A stretch of 6,021 nucleotides of DNA from contig CACYDQ010000265.1 of the NCBI GenBank assembly GCA_902773215.1, forward strand, positions 1 to 6,021, given 5' to 3'. The notes under the pieces were generated by a model that was not told the origin of the DNA, made no database searches, and saw only the letters and a program-made list of their open reading frames with translations. Position 1 is the stretch's first letter. Each line of letters starts with the position of its first letter. The DNA is from an uncultured Spirochaetaceae bacterium. GTDB taxonomy: Bacteria; Spirochaetota; Spirochaetia; Treponematales; Treponemataceae. Both the position numbers and the translations under genes were made by a program. Positions 1 to 5,642 of the stretch are shown piece by piece.

Positions 1-239
1 AGGATGATGCGGAGGCCCGCCCGGTGCAGGAGGGAGATGTCCTTGATGTGGGAGAGGAAGACCCCCCGGTCCAGAAGCTTGTCGTCCAGGTAGATGACGA
101 GCAGCGCGTCCTGGAAGCGGTCAATGTAGCGGATGACGTCACGTATGCTGGCGGCCCTGTCGCGTATGCTGGCGGGCCCGGAAGGGGATTTGTCCTGAAT
201 CATGCGACCATTGTAGAGCGTAACGCCCTTTCTGTCCAT
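1..239 (-). CDS. argA: N-acetylglutamate synthase-like protein (amino-acid kinase fold), N-terminal part, cut by window edge
   Basis: Reading the minus strand from the ATG at 239 gives 79 complete codons, running off the left edge. Residues about 31-79 (IRDVIRYIDRF, then ALLVIYLDDKLLD, then HIKDISLLHRAGLRII) match the start of the amino-acid-kinase-like domain of ArgA. In E. coli ArgA the corresponding stretch has the same pattern of an initial helix, a VI-x-L strand, and an S-x-I-x-DI-x-LLH-x-x-GIR segment. ArgA acetylates glutamate with acetyl-CoA in the first step of arginine synthesis. The Lys-x-Gly-Gly nucleotide-binding motif expected in ArgB (acetylglutamate kinase) is absent here (YLDDK instead), which favours the synthase; the GNAT half would lie beyond the window. 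The start is uncertain because neither 239 nor the in-frame ATG at 203 has a clear Shine-Dalgarno sequence, and the frame stays open further upstream. It is divergent from the ABC-F gene. Confidence 0.68.
   Translation of the reverse strand, partial: MDRKGVTLYNGRMIQDKSPSGPASIRDRAASIRDVIRYIDRFQDALLVIYLDDKLLDRGVFLSHIKDISLLHRAGLRII
139..180. repeat. 21-bp in-frame tandem duplication in the argA-like gene
   Basis: Positions 139-159 and 160-180 are adjacent 21-bp copies that agree at 18 of 21 bases, sharing the core CGTATGCTGGCGG. On the minus strand they encode GPASIRD followed by RAASIRD (residues 21-34), just before the first conserved helix of the kinase-like domain. Being a multiple of three, the duplication keeps the frame. 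It probably lengthens a tolerant N-terminal segment and has no visible regulatory role. Confidence 0.7.
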
Positions 240-295
240 ACGGGGGGGCGGGTCATTTGCGGGCTGGCAGGCTGAGGGACGGCGTTTTCGTCCAC

Positions 296-324
296 TTGAC
301 AATTTCCCCTCTGCGTTATAGTAT
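296..324 (+). promoter_or_regulatory. Sigma70-type promoter of the ABC-F leader
   Basis: A perfect -35 hexamer TTGACA (296-301) is followed after 17 bp by TAGTAT (319-324), four of six matches to the -10 consensus. An overlapping TATAGT (317-322) would have only a 15-bp spacer. Transcription would start near 331 and give a leader of about 150 nt before the ABC-F start codon, long enough for the attenuator described below. On the opposite strand the same bases read TATAAC (320 down to 315), a possible -10 for the divergent argA-like gene, but with no good -35 partner. Confidence 0.7.
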
Positions 325-366
325 GTTCCCCATAACCAATCTTTTCTGAGAGGAGACACATCGCCG

Positions 367-378
367 ATGAGACTGTAA
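367..378 (+). CDS. Three-codon leader peptide Met-Arg-Leu (uORF of the ABC-F attenuator)
   Basis: ATG AGA CTG TAA encodes MRL and is preceded by AGGAG at 351-355 (11-nt spacing, rather long but usable). The CTG and TAA codons and the next base form the 5' arm of the terminator hairpin at 373-419, so a ribosome held on this frame would physically block the hairpin. MRL is also the core of the macrolide and ketolide arrest sequence in the ErmD leader peptide (MRLR); here the following codon is a stop instead of Arg. Very short uORFs are known in front of ABC-F resistance genes of Gram-positive bacteria. That this frame is translated, and that a drug stalls it, is inference from layout. Confidence 0.62.
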   Translation: MRL

Positions 379-431
379 CGCTGATTTCCGCACAATCTTG
401 TTCTGGGAGTCGGTTGCAGTTTTGTTTTTTT
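373..431 (+). terminator. Intrinsic terminator acting as attenuator in the ABC-F leader
   Basis: Positions 373-379 (CTGTAAC) pair with 413-419 (GTTGCAG) over 7 bp with one G-U. The stem continues after a small bulge with 383-390 against 404-411, including wobbles. The 3' arm is followed directly by TTTTGTTTTTTT (420-431). The hairpin lies between promoter and coding region on the coding strand, so it would end transcription before the ABC-F gene by default. Its 5' arm is the last part of the MRL uORF, including the stop codon, so an occupied uORF should give read-through. Folding was done by eye; no energy was calculated. Confidence 0.78.
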
Positions 432-461
432 CGGGTCGGCAGGTGCTTCGTCCTCTGCGGC

Positions 462-482
462 TGGCTCCGTTTATGGAGGCCA
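462..482 (+). promoter_or_regulatory. Hairpin sequestering the Shine-Dalgarno of the ABC-F gene
   Basis: TGGCTCC (462-468) can pair with GGAGGCCA (475-482) with one bulged G at 478 and a six-base loop (469-474). The GGAGG at 475-479 is the ribosome binding site of the ATG at 484 (4-nt spacing), so the hairpin would hide it. A second CCTC at 452-455 offers an alternative partner. This would add translational control on top of the transcriptional attenuator. Confidence 0.45.
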
Positions 483-483
483 C

Positions 484-2031
484 ATGTCTGTTCAAATAAC
501 GAATCTTAGTTTCTCGTACCCGTCCTCTAACGTCCGTTTGTTTGAGGGGTTCTCACTTCAGTTCACGGAAGGCTGGACCTGCGTCGCGGGGAGCAACGGC
601 TGCGGGAAGTCCACCCTGCTCAGGCTCCTCGCGGGCATGCTGGTTCCCGACGGCGGGAAGCTTTCCTGCGGGCCGGGGGCTGGCAGCGATGCGGGCGACT
701 CCGTATACTGCCCGCAGGAATGCGGCGAGATGCCGGAGAACCTGTACACGGCTTTCTGGTCGGATGACAACGAGGTGCGGAAGTTCTTTTCCCGCCTCCG
801 TGTGACGGAGGAAATGCTTGGCCGCTACGACAGCCTGTCGGGCGGGGAGAAGAAGCGGGTCCAGGTTGCCTGTGCCCTTGCGGAAAAGCCCGCCGTCCTC
901 CTGCTCGACGAGCCTACCAACCATCTGGACGCGAAGACCTCCTCGATGATTGCTGCCGCCCTGCATGAGTTTACCGGGACGGGGATTATGGTGAGCCATG
1001 ACCGTGCGTTCACGGACGAGCTCTGCACGCGGACGGTGTTCCTGTACAACGAGGCGGCAGCTTTTGCGGGCGGTCGGGACTGCATCGCATTTGACTCATA
1101 CCCCTGCGGGCTTTCCAAGGCACTGGAGCTCAGGCAGAGCGCGGGCGAGAGCTCGCGCGGTGAATGGGAGAAGCTGAACGTGAAGGCTTCCCGCGAGAAG
1201 GAGCGGGGCGCACGGCTTGAGGCGCAGAACCAGAAGGCGCGGGCGCGGCTTTCCAAAAAGGCGGTGGACCCGCGCGACCACGACACGCAGGCAAAAATCG
1301 ACGTGGCGCGGATAAGCGGCAAGGACCGGACGACGGGCGATGCGAAGGCGCGGCTTGAGACGCAGATAAGCCGGACGGAAAGCGAGCGGGACGGCGTGAA
1401 GAAAGCCCTGCGGCGGAAGGAGGGCTTCTCCCTGTCCGGGGCGAATGCTATGAAGCCCGTCGTCATCGAAGAGACGGTACTGCAGGCAGGCTCCTACCGG
1501 CTGAAAGTTCCCCATATCGAAATACGGAGGGGGAGCAAGCTCGCACTGACCGGCGAGAACGGTGCGGGCAAGACGCTCTTTGTCCGCCATGTCATCTCCC
1601 GTATGGAGCAGGCGGGCCGTGCGGACGAGATGCTCTACCTCCCGCAGGAAATCCCGGAGGACGGGCGTCGGGAGGTCTTGTCGGCCTTCCGCGCACTGGA
1701 GGAGGACGAGCGGGGCGAGGTGCTTTCCACCTTGTACCGGCTGGGGAGCGAGCCGGAGCACCTTGCGGGCGCGGACGGGCAGATAAGCCCCGGCGAGATG
1801 CGGAAGCTGATGATTGCGCTCGCGGTACAGAAGCCGCTCTCCCTTCTTGTCCTGGACGAGCCGACCAACCATATGGACATCACGAGCGTCCTTGCGCTGG
1901 AGAATGCCCTGGCCGCGCTGGACTGCGCGATGATCGTGATAAGCCACGACAAGGCATTCCTTGAGAAAATCGCCGGAACGAACATCGTCGCCGTCCGCGA
2001 CGGGGATAGCGGCGAACTGCGGATGTTGTGA
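484..2031 (+). CDS. ABC-F family ATPase, antibiotic-resistance (ribosome protection) type
   Basis: This 515-residue protein has two ABC ATPase domains and no membrane segments, the ABC-F plan. Domain 1 shows Walker A GSNGCGKST (36-44), Q78, signature LSGGE (118-122), Walker B LLLDEP (139-144) and the H-switch SHD (171-173). A charged Lys/Arg/Glu-rich linker of about 120 residues (roughly 205-325) corresponds to the P-site tRNA interaction motif. Domain 2 shows GENGAGKT (357-364), Q388, a variant signature ISPGE (434-438), VLDEP (456-460) and SHD (487-489). Members of the resistance branch (Vga, Lsa, Msr, Lmo0919, VmlR) bind the ribosomal E site in the ATP state and dislodge drugs from the peptidyl-transferase centre or exit tunnel. 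The length of about 500 residues, the linker, and the attenuated leader with a uORF favour resistance over a housekeeping factor such as EttA or Uup. The drug class cannot be told from sequence; PTC binders such as lincosamides, pleuromutilins and streptogramin A, or macrolides, are the natural candidates. The start at 484 follows GGAGG at 475-479. Confidence 0.9.
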   Translation: MSVQITNLSFSYPSSNVRLFEGFSLQFTEGWTCVAGSNGCGKSTLLRLLAGMLVPDGGKLSCGPGAGSDAGDSVYCPQECGEMPENLYTAFWSDDNEVRKFFSRLRVTEEMLGRYDSLSGGEKKRVQVACALAEKPAVLLLDEPTNHLDAKTSSMIAAALHEFTGTGIMVSHDRAFTDELCTRTVFLYNEAAAFAGGRDCIAFDSYPCGLSKALELRQSAGESSRGEWEKLNVKASREKERGARLEAQNQKARARLSKKAVDPRDHDTQAKIDVARISGKDRTTGDAKARLETQISRTESERDGVKKALRRKEGFSLSGANAMKPVVIEETVLQAGSYRLKVPHIEIRRGSKLALTGENGAGKTLFVRHVISRMEQAGRADEMLYLPQEIPEDGRREVLSAFRALEEDERGEVLSTLYRLGSEPEHLAGADGQISPGEMRKLMIALAVQKPLSLLVLDEPTNHMDITSVLALENALAALDCAMIVISHDKAFLEKIAGTNIVAVRDGDSGELRML

Positions 2032-2097
2032 GGGGGGAGAGAATGTCATTTGGGAAAAGGCTGGATTTTTAGCTTGAACCGTGTTATATTGAATAAT

Positions 2098-2910
2098 ATG
2101 GAAGAAAAAGGAACGTACACGTTCAAGCCTGTTGATCAGCTTGTTTTCTCGGACGATTTCATGTTCGGCGCGGTCATGCGTGACCCTGGAATTTGCAAGG
2201 GTGTGCTGGAACGTCTTCTTCGGATAAAGATAGACCACATCGAGTACCCCGAGCTTCAGAAATCGATTAGTCCTTTCTACAATCAGAAAGGTGTTAGGCT
2301 CGATGTGTATGCTGAAGGGAGCGGGCAGGTCTTCGACGTTGAGTGTCAGTCCTATACGATAAAAAATATAGGGAAACGCACCCGTTACTACCAGTCTATG
2401 ATAGATATGGACAGCCTTTTGCGGGGAACGGATTATTCGGAGTTGAAGGAGAGCTACGTCATATTCATCTGCCTTGACGATCCGTTTGACGCTGATCTCC
2501 CTGTCTATACCTTCGAACGTACTTGCAAGGAAAGCGGAGGGGTTGACCTTGGGGACAAGACACATCATCTGATTTTCAATGCGGCCGCCTACGAGAAGGA
2601 GAAGAACCCTGAGATAAAGGAATTTCTTGCCTTCGTGAAGAACAATAAGCCGGAATCTGATTTTACAAGGGGGATTGAAAGCATGGTACAGGCAAAGAAA
2701 TTTGAGAACACCTTTCTGAACGAGTATCTGGCCATAAGCCTCCATGAGAGGGATGTCAAGGAGCGTGCCACGAGGGCGGGCATGGAAGAGGGCAAAATAG
2801 CGATGTGCCTTGATCTTGTGAATTCGGGTCTTCTTTCCATAAAGGATGCGGCCATGAAGCTGGGCATCACGGAGGCTGACCTGCGAGAAAAAATGGGAAA
2901 ACAAAGTTAA
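2098..2910 (+). CDS. Rpn family recombination-promoting nuclease / PD-(D/E)XK transposase-like protein
   Basis: The 270-residue product fits the Rpn/PDDEXK_2 family, whose E. coli RpnA-type members are DNA endonucleases that promote RecA-independent recombination and whose relatives act in phage defence or multiply as selfish genes. Visible family features are an N-terminal FSDDFMFGAVM segment (17-27), the catalytic core RLDVYA (67-72) and FDVECQ (79-84) giving D69, E82 and Q84 in the D...ExQ pattern, and the conserved KRTRYYQSMID (93-103). The C-terminal tail (about 229-265, GMEEGK and then a helical segment ending GITEADLREKM) is the usual variable tail. The ATG at 2098 is chosen because the family begins near this point. 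It lacks a Shine-Dalgarno and sits just after a TATATT (2085-2090), so it may be leaderless. A TTG at 2050 with GGAG at 2036-2039 would add 16 residues. The gene follows ABC-F with no evident terminator and is less GC-rich than its neighbours. Confidence 0.85.
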   Translation: MEEKGTYTFKPVDQLVFSDDFMFGAVMRDPGICKGVLERLLRIKIDHIEYPELQKSISPFYNQKGVRLDVYAEGSGQVFDVECQSYTIKNIGKRTRYYQSMIDMDSLLRGTDYSELKESYVIFICLDDPFDADLPVYTFERTCKESGGVDLGDKTHHLIFNAAAYEKEKNPEIKEFLAFVKNNKPESDFTRGIESMVQAKKFENTFLNEYLAISLHERDVKERATRAGMEEGKIAMCLDLVNSGLLSIKDAAMKLGITEADLREKMGKQS

Positions 2911-2914
2911 AGGC

Positions 2915-3826
2915 ATGTTGCGCATCATCCTCTCCCCGGACAGGGTCGAGGGCTTCCGCAGGGAAGTGAGGGATTTCTTCCGCGTGCAGGGGAGGTCTTT
3001 TCCCTGGCGCGAGACATGCGACCCATACGCGGTGATGGTAAGCGAGTTCATGCTGCAGCAGACGCAGACCGCGCGGGTCACGGAAAAATACGCGGCCTGG
3101 CTGGAACGCTTTCCCACGGTGCGGTCAGTTGCACAGGCGGAGCTTTCCGACGTTCTTTCCCTGTGGAACGGGCTCGGCTACAACCGCCGCGCGAAGTTCC
3201 TGCATGAGGCATGCAAACGGATTTGCACTGAATACGGTGGCATCATACCGGACGATGCGGAGACGCTGGACGCGATTCCCGGAATCGGCGTGTACACGGC
3301 GCGGGCAATCTGTGCGTTCGCGTTCGGCAAGGCGGAAGTCTTCGTCGAGACGAATATCCGCGCGGTGTTCATCCACTGCTTCTTTGCGGGAGGAGCTGCG
3401 GACGGCGATGGCGACAAGAACGGCGGTGCTGGCGGAGGCGCCGGGACTGGCAGGGACGCCGGGGCCGCTTTACCCGCAGTTCCCGACAGCGACATCCTTC
3501 CGTTAGTAGAACAGACGCTCGACGTGGAAGATCCCCGGTCCTGGTATTACGCGCTGATGGATTACGGTGCGCATCTCAAGAAGACGGCGGCGAATCCTTC
3601 CCGGAAAAGCGCGTCCTATGCGCGGCAGTCGGCATTCCGTGGTTCCCTCCGCGAGGCACGGGGCGCGATTCTCCGCCAGCTGTCCCGGCAGAAAGGTGGC
3701 CTGTGCCTCGGGGATATCTGCGCGGACGAGGACATCGATACGGAACGCCTTGAGAAGGCTGCGGCGGGCCTTCTTGCCGAGGGCCTTATCCGCAAGGAGG
3801 GGGCGCGGTATTTCCTTGGCGGCTGA
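2915..3826 (+). CDS. mutY: MutY-like A/G-specific adenine glycosylase, HhH-GPD fold, lacking the Fe-S cluster
   Basis: MutY removes adenine mispaired with 8-oxoguanine or guanine in base excision repair. The 303-residue product carries the family pattern: FPWRE (29-33), SEFMLQQTQT (43-52, where E44 corresponds to the MutY general acid E37), LWNGLGYNRRAK (83-94) and the helix-hairpin-helix IPGIGVYTARAI (121-132). At the catalytic Asp position (E. coli D138 in LDGNV) it has Glu (VETNI, E145). The four-Cys iron-sulfur motif that should follow MDYGA (215-219) is absent, and there is no NUDIX-like 8-oxoG domain. A C-terminal tail of about 60 residues may be a small winged helix. Residues 158-190 are a Gly/Ala/Asp-rich insertion. 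I recall iron-sulfur-free relatives with ETNIR and MDYGAHLKKT motifs in other bacteria, so this looks like a subfamily, not decay. It starts 4 nt after the Rpn stop with only a weak AAAGG upstream, suggesting translational coupling. The symbol is by similarity only. Confidence 0.83.
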   Translation: MLRIILSPDRVEGFRREVRDFFRVQGRSFPWRETCDPYAVMVSEFMLQQTQTARVTEKYAAWLERFPTVRSVAQAELSDVLSLWNGLGYNRRAKFLHEACKRICTEYGGIIPDDAETLDAIPGIGVYTARAICAFAFGKAEVFVETNIRAVFIHCFFAGGAADGDGDKNGGAGGGAGTGRDAGAALPAVPDSDILPLVEQTLDVEDPRSWYYALMDYGAHLKKTAANPSRKSASYARQSAFRGSLREARGAILRQLSRQKGGLCLGDICADEDIDTERLEKAAAGLLAEGLIRKEGARYFLGG

Positions 3827-3846
3827 AGAGATTTATGTGGGCTTAT

Positions 3847-4581
3847 TCAGGATATGATTATTTTAGAGTCAGATGGCAAATTCTGCGGACTGACTGACCA
3901 TGAAATCTTTTTATCTTTTCCAATGGATATTATATGGCGTTCCTCCAGTTTTCTTATGACTTTGTCTTGAACGGTTTTCTTTCGGGTCAAATCGTATCCT
4001 TCTTTTTTCATAAAAGAAGAGATGGATTGTTTTAATGTTCGTTCACTTTGGGGCTTTTTTGTCTTCATTTTTGTAAAATGATTTACGATTTTTTTTATAA
4101 ACTCATTTTCATCAGAGTCATTTTTTGTAGATGATTGTGTTTCGTCTGACTTCGTTTTTTCCTCTTTCGGCGTAATAGTCTCTTTCCGAATTTCAAGACC
4201 GATGTTTCTTAAATGCTCAACGATGGCAAGATATCCGTTGTCAAAGGAAACGATTACATACTCCGCATTCTGATTATGGGCCAGCACCAGCCCCAAATAC
4301 ACGGATAACACGTTGTCCAAGGCATTATCGCCAGCAGTAGAAATCCGTAGGGGCATTATGTTGTAAGAAATGTTCAGTTTGTCGATTTGTTTAATAAAGG
4401 AATCATACCATTTGTTCTGATTCTTATGGGCCCCGAGCATACAGAATATCTGTGTGTCGGGTTGGAGATAATTATTCCGCCGTAGGAAATCAAAAACCAT
4501 ACCTGTATTCTGATTTTCTGCATTTTCACAATCTATGAAGACGTACCGATTTATTCCTATGGTCTGAAAAAAATCTATCAT
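3847..4581 (-). CDS. PIN-like domain RNase with C-terminal accessory module
   Basis: The 244-residue product has a PIN/NYN-like nuclease core at about 10-135. Strand 1 with acidic residues is YVFIDCEN (13-20, D17 and E19). GDNALDNVLSVYLG (84-97) carries D85 and D89. VIVSFDNGYLAIVEHL (109-124) carries D114 in the position of the SxDxGF/Y metal ligand. These match bacterial PIN-like proteins of the type with a KNALDF...LSKDxGFDPLI pattern, probably metal-dependent RNases. A charged, low-complexity linker (about 135-158) leads to a helical module (about 159-230) ending in a probable wing (IISIGKDKKISW), similar to tails seen in such proteins and possibly nucleic-acid binding. There is no signal peptide, so it should be cytoplasmic. 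CTCCC at 4591-4595 reads GGGAG on the minus strand, 9 nt before the start. The gene follows the RNase III by 23 nt and is surely co-transcribed with it. Substrate unknown; a toxin role is less likely because of its size and no small antitoxin partner. Confidence 0.8.
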   Translation of the reverse strand: MIDFFQTIGINRYVFIDCENAENQNTGMVFDFLRRNNYLQPDTQIFCMLGAHKNQNKWYDSFIKQIDKLNISYNIMPLRISTAGDNALDNVLSVYLGLVLAHNQNAEYVIVSFDNGYLAIVEHLRNIGLEIRKETITPKEEKTKSDETQSSTKNDSDENEFIKKIVNHFTKMKTKKPQSERTLKQSISSFMKKEGYDLTRKKTVQDKVIRKLEERHIISIGKDKKISWSVSPQNLPSDSKIIIS

Positions 4582-4604
4582 TCCTGCTATCTCCCTGTAA
4601 ACTG

Positions 4605-5642
4605 TCAGTCATCCAAATCATCATCATCGTAATAATAATTGTCATTTCTTGATGTCTGGGATTCCTCTTCTAAATCCAGAATATAAAGCAATTCTGAATA
4701 AGCCGCGTCTCTTTTGGCTTCCTTCTTGCTGGATGCCTTTGCCTGATAATGCTCATCGTAATTGCGTATGTTGCAGTCGCATCTCCAGACTGTGAGACCA
4801 TTGCCATCGTATTCTTCTTCATAAGTATATTCGGGTTCATCAAAAAATCCTTTCTGTGCCAGTTCATGCAGTTGGCTGATAGCACGCTCACGCTCCGGTT
4901 TACCGACAGCAGAACGCATATCTGTGATTTCGCAGTGCTCATAATAAAGTGTCTCAGCCGCATCCATCTTGGCTAGTTCCTTTGTTTTTCCTTTTCCTTC
5001 TCTTTTTATGTGCTCATAAGTGAGCGGATGTCGGATACTGGCGGTGCAGACAAATAAATCATCTTCTGTTTTCCAAACATCAATTGAATATTGTGGTTCT
5101 GAAAAATGATTTTTTTTGCACCAGTCTTTTACGAGTTCAACATAATCATCATCAAAATCAATGTAGCCGAGGAGAGTCGTGCAAACCGTATCGATGCTTC
5201 CTCTGTCAAAGTTGCTGTCAACGGCGACTGCGCCTACAATGGCTTCGAACAAGTCTTCCTTGACGGAAAGGCTTTCCTGCGCATTATTATGTATGTCGCT
5301 TTTTCCCATTATGAGATATTTATTAAACTCTAATAGTTCAATACAATGTGCAAGCGATTCTTTTTCTACATACTGTGTTTTCAGTTTTGTTAAATCGCCC
5401 TCATTCTTTTTACAATAAAACTGATGGTCGGCATTACCGAATGAGGCAAGCTCTGTACACAGTTTTCTTACGACAAATGAATCTAGTTCTGAATCTCCGA
5501 TGAATTCCAAAATCTCGTTGTTCTGCCACTGAGGATTTTCTTGCGAATATGAGCGCCGGATGAAAGCCTGTAATAATAACTGTCGGTTCTTGAACGTATA
5601 GTTTATTTTCTGCTGGATATATGACAAATCTTCGTCGGTCAT
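4605..5642 (-). CDS. RNase III family endonuclease with two dsRNA-binding domains
   Basis: RNase III cuts double-stranded RNA using paired active sites in a dimer. This 345-residue product has the RNase III domain at about 5-160, with the signature NEILEFIGD (42-50; E43, E46 and D50 match E. coli E38, E41 and D45), NEGDLTKLK (80-88) and the second acidic pair D130 and E133 in EDLFEAIVG (matching D114 and E117). All expected catalytic acids are present. Two dsRBDs follow, at about 164-236 and 253-323, each ending in the typical lysine helix (GKTKELAKMDAAETL and SSKKEAKRDAAYSEL). The tail is acidic with a tyrosine run (YYYDDDDLDD). Housekeeping bacterial RNase III is about 220-250 residues with one dsRBD, so this is an accessory paralogue. 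The start at 5642 has GGAG (5651-5654, minus strand) at 8-nt spacing. It is the first gene of a two-gene operon with the PIN-like RNase. I see no convincing promoter in the AT-rich 5655-5830 upstream. Confidence 0.9.
   Translation of the reverse strand: MTDEDLSYIQQKINYTFKNRQLLLQAFIRRSYSQENPQWQNNEILEFIGDSELDSFVVRKLCTELASFGNADHQFYCKKNEGDLTKLKTQYVEKESLAHCIELLEFNKYLIMGKSDIHNNAQESLSVKEDLFEAIVGAVAVDSNFDRGSIDTVCTTLLGYIDFDDDYVELVKDWCKKNHFSEPQYSIDVWKTEDDLFVCTASIRHPLTYEHIKREGKGKTKELAKMDAAETLYYEHCEITDMRSAVGKPERERAISQLHELAQKGFFDEPEYTYEEEYDGNGLTVWRCDCNIRNYDEHYQAKASSKKEAKRDAAYSELLYILDLEEESQTSRNDNYYYDDDDLDD

Noticed and set aside
24..275. Plus-strand open frame of 83 codons at the left edge
   Set aside because: It is antisense to the argA-like gene, whose minus-strand translation matches the kinase-like fold; the plus-strand protein looks like nothing known and has no good ribosome binding site.
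2098..2910. The Rpn gene as part of an insertion sequence
   Set aside because: No terminal inverted repeats or target duplications are visible around it; the family name transposase-like does not by itself show mobility.
1096..3117. A 673-codon open frame on the minus strand, antisense to the ABC-F, Rpn and MutY-like genes
   Set aside because: Its translation has no recognisable domain and spans three well-supported plus-strand genes; it is a frame shadow of GC-rich codon use.
3823..3850. Inverted repeat CTGAA/TTCAG between the convergent genes, containing both stop codons, as a bidirectional terminator
   Set aside because: The stem is only 5 bp with an 18-base loop and there is no clear U-tract on either strand.
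4749..5418. Plus-strand open frames of 75-79 codons opposite the RNase III
   Set aside because: They overlap conserved RNase III and dsRBD coding sequence on the other strand and have no recognisable content.
3847..5642. The RNase III/PIN pair as part of a CRISPR-Cas or toxin-antitoxin locus
   Set aside because: No repeat-spacer array, no Cas protein and no small antitoxin-like gene are present in the window.
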